A stretch of DNA of 46,974 nucleotides from an uncultured Alphaproteobacteria bacterium. Lineage in GTDB: Bacteria > Pseudomonadota > Alphaproteobacteria > Micavibrionales > CSBR16-224. A program made the position numbers and the translations under genes. The notes under the pieces are model-generated. The model searched no databases, was not told where the DNA came from, and saw only the letters and a list, made by a program, of their open reading frames with translations. Positions within the stretch are counted from its first letter, which is position 1; each line of letters begins with the position of its first letter. The stretch covers positions 1 to 46,974 of the forward strand of contig CALDHH010000065.1 in NCBI GenBank assembly GCA_937941575.1, given 5' to 3'. Shown in pieces: positions 9,147 to 18,913 of the stretch.

Positions 9147-10671
9147 CTTTATTATCCATTCTTTTTAGAAATCTTTGACTATTATCTTTGATTGCCTCTA
9201 TCTTCTCTGCATCCATTCTTTCCAAGGATTTATATATTAAGGCAAGTCTATGATTTCCTCTTAACTTACCCTCATTTCTAATTAAAAAATCCCAATATAG
9301 GTAATTAAATGGACAAGCTTCTTGACCATTTTTCTTGGTAACTTTATAGCGGCATGACTTACAGTAATCTGACATTTTATTAATATATGCACCACTTGCT
9401 GCATATGGTTTAGAGCCTAAAAAACCACCATCGGCAAATAATATCATGCCTGTTACATTTGGTAATTCTACCCATTGATATGCATCGGCATAGACAATCA
9501 TAAACCATTCATTAACCTCATCTGGTGAGAGTCCTGATATCAGAGCAAAATTGCCCAAGACCATTAATCTTTGAATATGATGAGCATAAGAGTTTTCTTT
9601 TGTTTCTTTGACGCATTGTTTTAAACAATTCATCTGAGTTGCCCCACCCCAATATAAATCAGGTAAAGCCCTTGTTGCTTCTAAAAAATTATTCTGTTCA
9701 TATTCAGGCATTTTTAGCCAATAAATACCACGTATATATTCCCGCCATCCAATGATCTGCCTTATAAAACCTTCAACTGCATTTAATGGAGCTTTGCCAT
9801 TATTATAAGATTTCTCTGCCAATTTTATACATTCGAGCGGCTCTAATAATCCACAATTTATATAAAAACTAATATGGCTATGATACATCCAAGGCTCATT
9901 TTGAATCATAGCATCTTGGTAATCGCCAAATATCTCTAATCTTTCTGTTACAAATTTATTTAATGCATCTAATGCTTGTTCTCTAGTAACCGCAAAATAA
10001 AATGGAGCTAAATCACCAAAATGATTATCAAATCTTTTAGCAACCAATTCCATGACTTCGTTACTTATATCATCTGGTTCTGAAATATAAGTATCTGGGA
10101 TTACTAGGCCTTCTTTTGGTGGTTTACGGTTATTGCTATCATAATTCCATTTACCGCCCTCTGGCTTATCGCCATCCATTAGAATGTTATATTTCCTACG
10201 CATTTCACGGTAGAAATATTCCATCCGCAATTGCTTACGTCCATCCGTCCAATCTTTAAAATCTGCTTTTGTGCAAAGGAATCTCTCATCAAGCCTAATT
10301 TCTACTGGAATATTAAACCCATCTTGCCATGTTTCAATATCTGCCAAAACTCTATATTCAGATGGTTCAGTTACTATTATTTTATCTATATTCTTCAATT
10401 CAATAATTCTTTTAATCTCAGCTTTAAAAGATCCTTGATTATCTTCTGCATCTAACTTGCGGTAGACTACATTATACTTCTTTGCTTTTAACTCTTCATA
10501 AAAATGACGCATTGCAGAGAATATAAAAGCAATCTTCTTCTTATGATGCCTAACATATGTAGCCTCTTCCCAAACTTCACACATAAAAATTAAATCATTA
10601 TCTATATCCAAATCCGATAGGCTTGATATATTATGGCTTAGCTGGTCGCCAAGAATTAATCTTAAAATCAT
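9136..10671 (-). CDS. FeS-containing bacterial cryptochrome/photolyase (FeS-BCP, PhrB-type)
   Basis: 'MILRLILGDQLSHN' N-terminus; Cys set 'CLKQC', 'YCKSCRYKV...QEACPFNYLYWDFL'; 'EGFIRQIIGWREYIRGIYW'. Confidence 0.9.
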   Translation of the reverse strand: MILRLILGDQLSHNISSLSDLDIDNDLIFMCEVWEEATYVRHHKKKIAFIFSAMRHFYEELKAKKYNVVYRKLDAEDNQGSFKAEIKRIIELKNIDKIIVTEPSEYRVLADIETWQDGFNIPVEIRLDERFLCTKADFKDWTDGRKQLRMEYFYREMRRKYNILMDGDKPEGGKWNYDSNNRKPPKEGLVIPDTYISEPDDISNEVMELVAKRFDNHFGDLAPFYFAVTREQALDALNKFVTERLEIFGDYQDAMIQNEPWMYHSHISFYINCGLLEPLECIKLAEKSYNNGKAPLNAVEGFIRQIIGWREYIRGIYWLKMPEYEQNNFLEATRALPDLYWGGATQMNCLKQCVKETKENSYAHHIQRLMVLGNFALISGLSPDEVNEWFMIVYADAYQWVELPNVTGMILFADGGFLGSKPYAASGAYINKMSDYCKSCRYKVTKKNGQEACPFNYLYWDFLIRNEGKLRGNHRLALIYKSLERMDAEKIEAIKDNSQRFLKRMDNKEII

Positions 10672-10790
10672 GTTAAATTACTTTATTTAAAGGTTATAGA
10701 TATTTATAAGAAATAGACTAGTTTATTCTGCCTGTCTAAACTTATTTATCCAATAAAGCTTTGCGAATATTTTTCTTGCTAGCGCTTGAG

Positions 10791-10865
10791 CTAACATGTA
10801 ACCGATATCTTTGTTAAGTTAATTTTAAGAATGTTGTAATATTCAGTACAATCTATTTTTACCAT
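10791..10865 (-). CDS. Candidate 24-aa small ORF MVKIDCTEYYNILKINLTKISVTC
   Basis: Strong Shine-Dalgarno AAGGGAGGT 5 nt before the ATG, in the upstream region of the photolyase gene. Confidence 0.25.
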   Translation of the reverse strand: MVKIDCTEYYNILKINLTKISVTC

Positions 10866-10995
10866 ATTCTACCTCCCTTCTTAATAAGTAAATAATTAGA
10901 TTTACAAAGAAAGTTACTTATCACTATAATGATCAAATAATTTTTAAATGGTTTTATCCATAGAAAACTCCTCATATTAAAAACAGGTTTAAGAA

Positions 10996-12213
10996 ATGTC
11001 CTTACTATCTCGTAGAGAATTTATAATTCTTATGGCCACATTGATGTCCCTAACCGCTTTATCTATTGATGCAGTTCTCCCAGCCTTTTCTTTTATAAGA
11101 GATGAGTTATCCATCCAATCTGAAAACCATGTCCAATTCGTTGTAAGCTTTCTTTTTGTTGGGTTAATGATCGGGCAATTAGTATTTGGTCCAGTAGCCG
11201 ATAGCTATGGCCGTAGGACAGGAATATTACTAGGGTTAATCATCTTCATAATAGGCAGTTTAATCAGTCTTTTAGCTAGTTCTTTTGCACTTATGCTATT
11301 TGGTCGCCTCTTACAAGGTTTTGGCTCTGCTGCTGCGCGCGTTATTTCCATCGCCATTATTCGTGATTTATATAGTGGTCGTGACATGGCGCAAATTATG
11401 TCTTTCATCATGACAGTATTTATATTTGTCCCAATGTTAGCCCCGGCAATCGGTGAGGCCATAATTACTATTTCTGACTGGAGAATGATTTTTGCCTTTT
11501 ATCTAAGTTATTCTATTCTATTAATTATATGGGTATATAGACGACTAGGTGAAACATTAGCCCCTGAAAAGAAACAAAAGCCGTCTGTTAAAAAGATTCT
11601 AGAAGATTTCTCATATGTTCTCAAAAACAAAATAACCATGGGCTATACTATTATCTCAGGTTTCATCTTTAGTAGCTTTCTTGGATATCTAACTTGCTCC
11701 CAACAGATCTTTCAAGAGTTTTTTAACACGGGGCAGATGTTCTCTGTCTATTTTGGTATTTCGGCTTTTTCAATTGGCTTGGCTTCACTAATTAATAGCC
11801 TCATTGTTAAGCGTTTTGGAATAAAACTAATTTGTACAATTGCATTAACAGGCGTGGTTTTAAGCTCTGCTTTATTCTTATGCATCTATGATCCAACATC
11901 CACTCAGAATTTTATTCCCTTCATGATTACAACATTTATTATCTTTTTCTGTTATGGCCTATTATTTGGAAATATGAATGCATTAGCAATGGAACCAATG
12001 GCAAATCAAGCAGGAACAGCATCGGCAGTAATTGGAAGCCTATCAACTGCAATTGCACTTATTATCGGGGGTGCTGTAATTGGTCAGTCTTTTAATATGA
12101 GCCTATGGCCATTAATGATGGGATTTCTATGCCTATCATTAATCTCACTAATATTGCATATATTTATACAAAGAAAAAAAGTACCTATTAGATTAAGCCC
12201 CTCAAATCCATAA
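10996..12213 (+). CDS. Bcr/CflA-family MFS drug efflux transporter
   Basis: 12-TM pattern; 'GQLVFGPVADSYGRRTGILLGL' MFS motif A; 'LMATLMSLTALSIDAVLPAF'. Confidence 0.85.
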   Translation: MSLLSRREFIILMATLMSLTALSIDAVLPAFSFIRDELSIQSENHVQFVVSFLFVGLMIGQLVFGPVADSYGRRTGILLGLIIFIIGSLISLLASSFALMLFGRLLQGFGSAAARVISIAIIRDLYSGRDMAQIMSFIMTVFIFVPMLAPAIGEAIITISDWRMIFAFYLSYSILLIIWVYRRLGETLAPEKKQKPSVKKILEDFSYVLKNKITMGYTIISGFIFSSFLGYLTCSQQIFQEFFNTGQMFSVYFGISAFSIGLASLINSLIVKRFGIKLICTIALTGVVLSSALFLCIYDPTSTQNFIPFMITTFIIFFCYGLLFGNMNALAMEPMANQAGTASAVIGSLSTAIALIIGGAVIGQSFNMSLWPLMMGFLCLSLISLILHIFIQRKKVPIRLSPSNP

Positions 12214-12231
12214 TGACATTCTTAACTTAAT

Positions 12232-12253
12232 AAAAACTCTGTACAGAATTTTT
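12232..12253. promoter_or_regulatory. 22-bp near-perfect palindrome AAAAACTCTGTACAGAATTTTT (candidate operator)
   Basis: 11-bp arms with one mismatch, 50 bp upstream of the BLUF gene. Confidence 0.4.
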
Positions 12254-12303
12254 GTTTTTAGCTAAGGTTATTTTGTAATAATAACAACTTATACTGGTGC
12301 ATA

Positions 12304-12729
12304 ATGGTTTATAGAATTGTATACATATCGAAAGCTACCCCAAGCCTTGATGATAAAGAATTAGATAAGATTTTAGCATCCTCCCGGAAAAACAACCCTA
12401 AACTAGATGTAACTGGATTAATGCTATTTTTTGAAGGTAGTTTCTTTCAAGTATTAGAAGGAGAGAAGTCTCAAGTTGAAAGCCTATATAGATATATAGA
12501 GTTAGATTCACGCCATATTACAGTTAAAAGATTACAAGAAGGCGAAGTTAGTGGGCGTTTATTCGGAGATTGGAGTATGGCTTACACCCCTATCTCTAAA
12601 CAAGATAAGCAAAAACTTATTGGTGATGGTGATTTTTTTAGTAAGTTCTCACCATCTAATAGTTTAGATGTAGACACCAAATCATTAACAACATTTATTG
12701 CGAAAATGGTTGAGAAAATGATACGCTAA
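12304..12729 (+). CDS. Stand-alone BLUF-domain blue-light sensor
   Basis: 'RIVYISKATP', 'SRKNNPKLDVTGLMLFFEGSFFQVLEG', 'FGDWSMAYTP'. The Tyr, Asn and Gln of the BLUF flavin pocket appear present. Confidence 0.9.
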   Translation: MVYRIVYISKATPSLDDKELDKILASSRKNNPKLDVTGLMLFFEGSFFQVLEGEKSQVESLYRYIELDSRHITVKRLQEGEVSGRLFGDWSMAYTPISKQDKQKLIGDGDFFSKFSPSNSLDVDTKSLTTFIAKMVEKMIR

Positions 12730-12764
12730 AGCTAGCTTAATACAAGATTATTATTTAATACTAT

Positions 12765-13490
12765 TTATAATTTTATATTATAGCCATGAGATATTTCAGG
12801 CTGACATCCTTTAGCATTTAGATTTGTCTCTTTATCATTATCTTCCAAGAACCCAGATAAAATTGACTTATATAAGCTCACCTTATTTTGATTTCTATCC
12901 CCAATATCATAATCCCCCAGATTACCTTCTCTACAGTTTAGATAATAATCTGTAATTATTGTCGCTTGCTGTTCATGATTATAATCTGTTAGTTTTTTTC
13001 CTTCTTCTAAAACATAGCTATAGGCTGATGTTTCAGTAAATCTTGTTTGAAAACTATGCTTCATTGAACTTAACATTGATAAATCAATATTATTTTGATA
13101 CTGCCAAATATGGGCTATTTCATGTGTAAATATCTCTTTATAATAACTATTTGTAGCACTAAAATCTTCTATACCAATATATTTAGCATCCATTATCACC
13201 GTATTACCCATCGCCTGAGCCTCTGCACCACTAGTTAAGCGATAATATGAGGAAGCATTTTTGGATTTACTAATTCTAATTTTATCATAATCTAAACTAT
13301 CCTTAAATATGGATTTAAGCATCGATATTTCATTATCATTTAAAGCTCTTTTATCAATCAGCTCTGGTATAATATATTTCATAGAACTAAGACCAACAGA
13401 TACCAAGAAAGCAACCCGCAAAGATTTAGCCATCCAGTTTGCATCTCTGGATGTTAAAACATTAAATACTTTGCTTAGAGTTTTTTTCAA
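12765..13490 (-). CDS. Hypothetical membrane-anchored protein with HExxH zinc metallopeptidase-like motif
   Basis: 'EIFTHEIAHIWQYQNN'; TTG start preceded by AGGAG. Confidence 0.55.
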   Translation of the reverse strand: MKKTLSKVFNVLTSRDANWMAKSLRVAFLVSVGLSSMKYIIPELIDKRALNDNEISMLKSIFKDSLDYDKIRISKSKNASSYYRLTSGAEAQAMGNTVIMDAKYIGIEDFSATNSYYKEIFTHEIAHIWQYQNNIDLSMLSSMKHSFQTRFTETSAYSYVLEEGKKLTDYNHEQQATIITDYYLNCREGNLGDYDIGDRNQNKVSLYKSILSGFLEDNDKETNLNAKGCQPEISHGYNIKL

Positions 13491-13556
13491 ATATCAATCT
13501 CCTAAAAAAACATAAAATAGCACAATATGTAAAAATAATCAACTATTATTTATGGA

Positions 13557-14942
13557 TCATATCTCTTTCTTAGTTTTTCTATAAAATGTTGATTTGGCCA
13601 TGCCTAATGATAATGCAGTTTGGGTTATATTATTATTGTGATTTAATAGGCTCAGCTTAATAACCTCTTCCTCTATCTGTTCCAATGTTTTTTGGTAGCC
13701 ATTTTCATTAAGAATAGAGATGTAATTCTTATTTTTCTCGACATCAATATTACTGATATTAACATTTGGTAACTCATAGAAGTCCTGAATATCTAAGATA
13801 TCATTATCAGATAGTACGATTGCTCTATGGATTGTATTTTCAATTTCACGGACATTACCTCCCCATTCCCATGTTTTCAGCATGTTAATGGCCTCATCTG
13901 AGATATCTTTTAGCTCTTGCCCTTCAATTACAGTAAATCTTTCAATGAAATGATAAATCAGCTCTGCTATATCTTGTCTTCTATCTCTAATTGGTGGGAT
14001 GTTAATTGGTAATACATTAAGTCTGAAATATAGATCATCCCTAAATCTACCTTCCATCACCTCGGTATCTAAATTTTTATTAGTAGCAGATATTATTCTT
14101 ATATTAACAGGAATTGAACTTTGACCACCAACTGATGTTATCTCTTTTTGCTGTAACACTCTTAATAACTTTACTTGAGTATCTAATGGTAACTCCCCCA
14201 CTTCATCAAGAAATATTGTGCCTCCTTCTGCTTCCCTGAATTTACCAATTGATTTGGCTATCGCACCAGTAAATGACCCTTTTTCATGGCCAAATAATAT
14301 ACTTTCCACTAAATTCTCTGGAATTGCGCCACAATTGACTGCAATAAATGGCTTACCAATTCGGTTACTTTCGCCGTGGATGGATTTTGCAAAAACCTCC
14401 TTACCAACACCGGTTTCTCCAGTTAGCAATACAGGTATATCCGCAGATGCAGCTTTCCTACCAACCCCAATTACCTTAGATAAGCCTCCTTCATGGCCTA
14501 TCATTTGTTTAAAGCTATATACTCCATCTTCCTGCTTTTTTAATCTATTAACTTCTTTTTCAAGTACACTTATTTTAAGAGCATTTTTGATTGAAACTTG
14601 TAGACGACCAGGTTCTGGTGGTTTATTTAAAAAATCACTAGCCCCCAATTGCATTGCTTGGACAACTACATTAATATCGGAACTACCCGTCAACATAATA
14701 ACTGGTAAATCAGGATATTGCTGTGACATGATCCCCAATACTTCCATACCGTCCATATCAGGCATATATATATCCAATATCACCAAACGAATTTCTTTAT
14801 TTTGATCTTGTTTTACAATATCTAAGCCAGTTTTTCCACCATCGGCTTCTACAATCTGATAACCAAGTTTATTCTCTAATAAACCCCTTATCATCTTTCT
14901 TTGCATTTTATCATCATCAATTAATAGAATTTTGATACTCAT
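13557..14942 (-). CDS. NtrC-family sigma-54-dependent response regulator (REC-AAA+-Fis HTH)
   Basis: 'ILLIDDD...VILDIYMPDMDG', Walker A 'GETGVGKE', 'ESILFGHEKGSFTGA', 'GTIFLDEVGEL', C-terminal HTH. GGAGG RBS supports the start at 14942, not 15011. Confidence 0.93.
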   Translation of the reverse strand: MSIKILLIDDDKMQRKMIRGLLENKLGYQIVEADGGKTGLDIVKQDQNKEIRLVILDIYMPDMDGMEVLGIMSQQYPDLPVIMLTGSSDINVVVQAMQLGASDFLNKPPEPGRLQVSIKNALKISVLEKEVNRLKKQEDGVYSFKQMIGHEGGLSKVIGVGRKAASADIPVLLTGETGVGKEVFAKSIHGESNRIGKPFIAVNCGAIPENLVESILFGHEKGSFTGAIAKSIGKFREAEGGTIFLDEVGELPLDTQVKLLRVLQQKEITSVGGQSSIPVNIRIISATNKNLDTEVMEGRFRDDLYFRLNVLPINIPPIRDRRQDIAELIYHFIERFTVIEGQELKDISDEAINMLKTWEWGGNVREIENTIHRAIVLSDNDILDIQDFYELPNVNISNIDVEKNKNYISILNENGYQKTLEQIEEEVIKLSLLNHNNNITQTALSLGMAKSTFYRKTKKEI

Positions 14943-15004
14943 ACATCCTCCAAACCTCGTGCATAAAGAATAGAAGACAAAGATTAACATTCCTAAAACA
15001 AACC

Positions 15005-15047
15005 GTATCAAAATGAGAAATCGACCATAATAATCTCATTTCGATAC
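15005..15047. promoter_or_regulatory. Candidate upstream activator site: 14-bp inverted repeat GTATCAAAATGAGA / TCTCATTTCGATAC
   Basis: Arms 15005-15018 and 15034-15047, 13/14 match, about 80-120 bp upstream of the predicted sigma-54 start site. Confidence 0.65.
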
Positions 15048-15099
15048 TATTTATGGATTACAACAAGCCTTAAACCTCTGAAAAGTATCATTTTCCATA

Positions 15100-15116
15100 T
15101 TGGCACGGTTATTGCT
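15100..15116 (+). promoter_or_regulatory. Sigma-54 (-24/-12) promoter TTGGCACGGTTATTGCT
   Basis: Exact match to YTGGCACGRNNNTTGCW, oriented into the 15150 operon. Confidence 0.85.
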
Positions 15117-15149
15117 AATGTTTATATAGCTATTACATAGGGAGGTATT

Positions 15150-16037
15150 ATGTTAGTTACATTAGAAAATGCAGAACAAGTGCTCATGGAGAAATCAGAA
15201 GAATGCCATAACATGGGTGGTGAATATAAATCTGTACATTTAGAAATGTCTAAACTAGAGCAACTATCAAATGGCTATGATTTAAATAATCTCTGTATTG
15301 CAATTAACAGCCTTATATTAGACAAAGATAGTAATGTGATAGTCTGCCAAGATAGCGATATATTTATCATTACAAAATTTATCAATCAAAACATGACGAA
15401 TAAATTAGAAGTAACTTTATCTGAATTAATGGATATCAGTAAGGATATTAGATTTGCAAAGCTTTACGAGATAAACCATGACTGGGATAGTTTGGTAGAA
15501 GTAATTAAAAGCAAATTGGCTCAAGCCGATGACACGGTTGCCGAGAAGAAACCAACCTTAAGTAGTGATGATATATTGCATCTTAATAATAAAATGAGAA
15601 TTTTAAATAAATCAGTTAGTAAGATATTGATTGAGCAATTAGAAACAAAAAGAAAAAATAGAAGCTCTATTGAAATATTATTAATTGAAGATGACCTATT
15701 TTCAACCACTCTTATTAAAAGAGCAATCCAAAAAGAATATAATGTATCAAGCGCGGAAGATGGTGAAAAAGGAATATTAAAATATTTTATAACCGCCGCA
15801 GATATAATGTTCTTGGATATTGAATTACCCGATATTAATGGGCATGAAATATTAGCCAAAATATTAAAACATGATCCAAATGCTTTTATTGTAATGCTAA
15901 GCGGGAATGGTAATAAAGAAAATATAATGAAAGCAATGAATAGCGGTGCTAAAGGGTTTATTGCCAAACCCTTTACCAAAGATAAACTTGACTTATACGT
16001 ACAGAAAGCCTTGAACCACTCAAAATTAAGGAGATAA
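15150..16037 (+). CDS. Response regulator: uncharacterised N-terminal domain plus C-terminal REC
   Basis: 'ILLIEDDLFSTTLIKRAIQ...IMFLDIELPDINGHE...GAKGFIAKPF'; GGGAGGT RBS. Confidence 0.8.
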   Translation: MLVTLENAEQVLMEKSEECHNMGGEYKSVHLEMSKLEQLSNGYDLNNLCIAINSLILDKDSNVIVCQDSDIFIITKFINQNMTNKLEVTLSELMDISKDIRFAKLYEINHDWDSLVEVIKSKLAQADDTVAEKKPTLSSDDILHLNNKMRILNKSVSKILIEQLETKRKNRSSIEILLIEDDLFSTTLIKRAIQKEYNVSSAEDGEKGILKYFITAADIMFLDIELPDINGHEILAKILKHDPNAFIVMLSGNGNKENIMKAMNSGAKGFIAKPFTKDKLDLYVQKALNHSKLRR

Positions 16038-16040
16038 TAA

Positions 16041-16880
16041 ATGGAATTTATAATCAGCGACATCGAAAAGAACTTATTTAATATAATTCAATCTATCAAA
16101 TCTGATCCAGCAAGCTGGGAAGATTGGAAATGTTTGCAGATAAAGATACCTGATCTATATAAAAACTCTGATAATATGGAGATAAGGCAGAATATAAAAG
16201 CTATAATTCATAGCCGTTTTTCAGAAAAAAAATGCAGTGTCTTCTTCCTAGGCTTAAAAGAAATATTTTTATTCTGTAAGCTACCAGAAGATCCCGATTT
16301 TACAGAGGTAACCAATAGTATTACTGACCTATTTAGTAAAAAAGATAAAAGCCTTATAGAGTTTAAAATAATAAATATTTCAGAAGAGCCTAATTTAATA
16401 GTGGATGAATATACTCTAGATGATTTTATGCTTTCACTGACATCAATCAGCTATGATGAAAGTTTTAAAAATAGCTTGGATCTAGTCGAAAATAACGAAA
16501 GGTCACATAATAAAGGATCAAATCCTAACCTAAAGAAAGTCCTGTTGGTTGAAGATGATGCATTATCTAGATGGATGGTTAGAAAATCTATTAAAGATGC
16601 TTGTGATCTAGTCACCGCACAGGATGCAAGACAAGCTATTTCTCTATACCAAAACTATAAACCAGATATGGTGATATTGGATATAAACTTACCTGATGGA
16701 TCAGGAAAAGAAGTTCTAAAAGATATGTTAGAGCAAGACCCAAAGGCTTATATAGTAATGTTTAGTAGCCAAGACACTGCATCAAATATCGCAGATACCA
16801 TGGATAAAGGAGCAAAAGGTTTTATTGCCAAACCATTTAAGAAAGAGCGATTATTTGAATATATAAATAATTGTGCTTAA
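16041..16880 (+). CDS. Response regulator, paralogous architecture to the upstream gene
   Basis: 'VLLVEDDALSRWMVRKSI...MVILDINLPDGSGKE...GAKGFIAKPF', C-terminal REC. Confidence 0.8.
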   Translation: MEFIISDIEKNLFNIIQSIKSDPASWEDWKCLQIKIPDLYKNSDNMEIRQNIKAIIHSRFSEKKCSVFFLGLKEIFLFCKLPEDPDFTEVTNSITDLFSKKDKSLIEFKIINISEEPNLIVDEYTLDDFMLSLTSISYDESFKNSLDLVENNERSHNKGSNPNLKKVLLVEDDALSRWMVRKSIKDACDLVTAQDARQAISLYQNYKPDMVILDINLPDGSGKEVLKDMLEQDPKAYIVMFSSQDTASNIADTMDKGAKGFIAKPFKKERLFEYINNCA

Positions 16881-16911
16881 GAAATAAATTTTTAATGAAA
16901 TCGGGTGAAAA

Positions 16912-18909
16912 ATGAGAATTAGTATCAAATACAAAATGATTATTGCTATGTTTTTCTGTACTGCAGTAATTATATTAGATTTAATATACATAGACCACTC
17001 ATTAAAAGAAGGTTTATCTTTCTTAAATAGTCAAAATAACTATATTCAAAGCATAGGAATAGATAGCAATCCACATTTAAACAAAATAAGCATAGATACC
17101 GAACATGCAATATTAAATGCCAATGATACTTTATCTTTAATTAATAAGATATTTTATATCGTTATAATCCTATTCATCATTACCATCTTATATTTGCTTA
17201 AAGCCATCATAATCCCACTTAGTACAGTTACTGAGAATCTTGTAAAAATATCACATGGTGATTTAGATGTAGATATCCCAGATAATATAAGAAATGATGA
17301 AATCGGTCAATTGGCTTTGGCATCTAAGATCTTTGTTGATAAGGCCCAGAAAGCCCTAAAACTTGATGAAGCCGAATTAGCAAATAAAGCAAAGTCAGAA
17401 TTTTTAGCTAACATGTCGCATGAATTAAGAACTCCAATGAATGGTATAATTGGTATGAGCAACATGATGAAAGAAACTAATCTTGATGATGAACAAGTAG
17501 AATTTACAAATGTTATCGATAACTCAGCCCGTAGCTTATTAGTTATCTTAAATGATATTTTAGATTTATCAAAAATAGAAGCTGGAGAATTAAGCATAGA
17601 GAATGACGTCTTTGACTTACATCTTTCTATATCAGAAGTATCAGAAGTATTTGTTCCATTAGCCAAAGAAAGAGAAATTGATTTAAACATAGAGGTTAAT
17701 AGCAACCTTCCTAAATTTGTCGAAGGAGATGTCGGGCGCTTTGAACAGATCCTAAGGAATCTATTGAGTAATTCTTTAAAATTTACTCATGAAGGTCACG
17801 TAACCATAAAAGCAGATTTTCTAGAAGATAATATTTCTATACAGGTGATTGATACAGGTATCGGTATACCAAAAGGTCAAATTGAACAAATATTTGGTAA
17901 ATTTAACCAAGCAGATAATGCCAGCACAAGGACATATGGTGGCACAGGATTAGGACTAGCAATTAGTCAAGAATTAAGCGAACTTATGGGAGGGAAGATA
18001 GGCGTTCATAGTGTAGAGAATGAAGGCTCTTGTTTCTGGTTTAAACTTCCCCTTGAGGTCAGAGATGATGTAAGCGAATTAGTGAATAAATTCGCCCCTC
18101 CCCTAATTGATTTAGAAGAAAAAGAAGTTGAGTTAAGATCTAAAAACGTAAAAATACTATTAGCAGAAGATCACCCAACCAATCAATTATTGATGAAACG
18201 ACTATTACAAAAGCTTGGTTTTAATGATGTTCTACTAGTCGAAAATGGTATCGATGCTCTAGAGCTATATAAAACCGGAGAATATGACCTAATCCTAATG
18301 GATTGCCAAATGCCCTTGATGGATGGTTATGAAGCCACTAGAGAGATTAGGATGATTGAGAAAGATTATGGCGGTCATATTCCTATCATAGCAATCACAG
18401 CCAATGCTATGCTTGGGGATAAAGAAAAATGTTTAAAACTTGGTATGGATGGATATGTTAGTAAGCCAGTAGATAAAGATAAATTGCATGCAGCAATTGT
18501 AAAGCAATTAAGAAAACCATCTAGCGGCACTAATCATATTGATACGCCTGATAGACCGATTGTGGTTTCAAATGCCGATGACCCCGTTGATTTAGAAAGA
18601 TTGGTTATATTCACCGATGGAGATTTAGAATTTGAGAAAGAATTATTTGCAATATTCTTCGAGCAATCTGAACTTAACCTAATAGCCTTACAAGATAGTA
18701 TTGACGATCCAAAGCAATGGAAGTCCCATGCTCATAAATTCAAAGGTTCTGCGGCAAATTTAGGTGCAATTGAGCTATCTGATTTATCTTACGAAGCAGA
18801 AAATGGATCAGAGCTAAGTTCCGAAGATAAAAGTTTTTTATTATTAGCTATGAATAAAAAATATCTTGAAGTAAAATCTTTCTTAGAAAAAAGAATAATA
18901 GAAGGATAA
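16912..18909 (+). CDS. Hybrid sensor histidine kinase (2 TM-HAMP-HisKA-HATPase-REC-HPt)
   Basis: '[23 protein letters not shown]', '[10 protein letters not shown]', '[21 protein letters not shown]', '[13 protein letters not shown]' HPt. Confidence 0.92.
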   Translation: MRISIKYKMIIAMFFCTAVIILDLIYIDHSLKEGLSFLNSQNNYIQSIGIDSNPHLNKISIDTEHAILNANDTLSLINKIFYIVIILFIITILYLLKAIIIPLSTVTENLVKISHGDLDVDIPDNIRNDEIGQLALASKIFVDKAQKALKLDEAELANKAKSEFLANMSHELRTPMNGIIGMSNMMKETNLDDEQVEFTNVIDNSARSLLVILNDILDLSKIEAGELSIENDVFDLHLSISEVSEVFVPLAKEREIDLNIEVNSNLPKFVEGDVGRFEQILRNLLSNSLKFTHEGHVTIKADFLEDNISIQVIDTGIGIPKGQIEQIFGKFNQADNASTRTYGGTGLGLAISQELSELMGGKIGVHSVENEGSCFWFKLPLEVRDDVSELVNKFAPPLIDLEEKEVELRSKNVKILLAEDHPTNQLLMKRLLQKLGFNDVLLVENGIDALELYKTGEYDLILMDCQMPLMDGYEATREIRMIEKDYGGHIPIIAITANAMLGDKEKCLKLGMDGYVSKPVDKDKLHAAIVKQLRKPSSGTNHIDTPDRPIVVSNADDPVDLERLVIFTDGDLEFEKELFAIFFEQSELNLIALQDSIDDPKQWKSHAHKFKGSAANLGAIELSDLSYEAENGSELSSEDKSFLLLAMNKKYLEVKSFLEKRIIEG

Positions 18910-18913
18910 AAAA

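Noticed and set aside
14218-14805. 195-aa plus-strand ORF
   Set aside because: Antisense to the clearly coding NtrC-type regulator; composition and content are those of a shadow ORF.
15521-16063. 180-aa minus-strand ORF
   Set aside because: Antisense to a well-supported response regulator.
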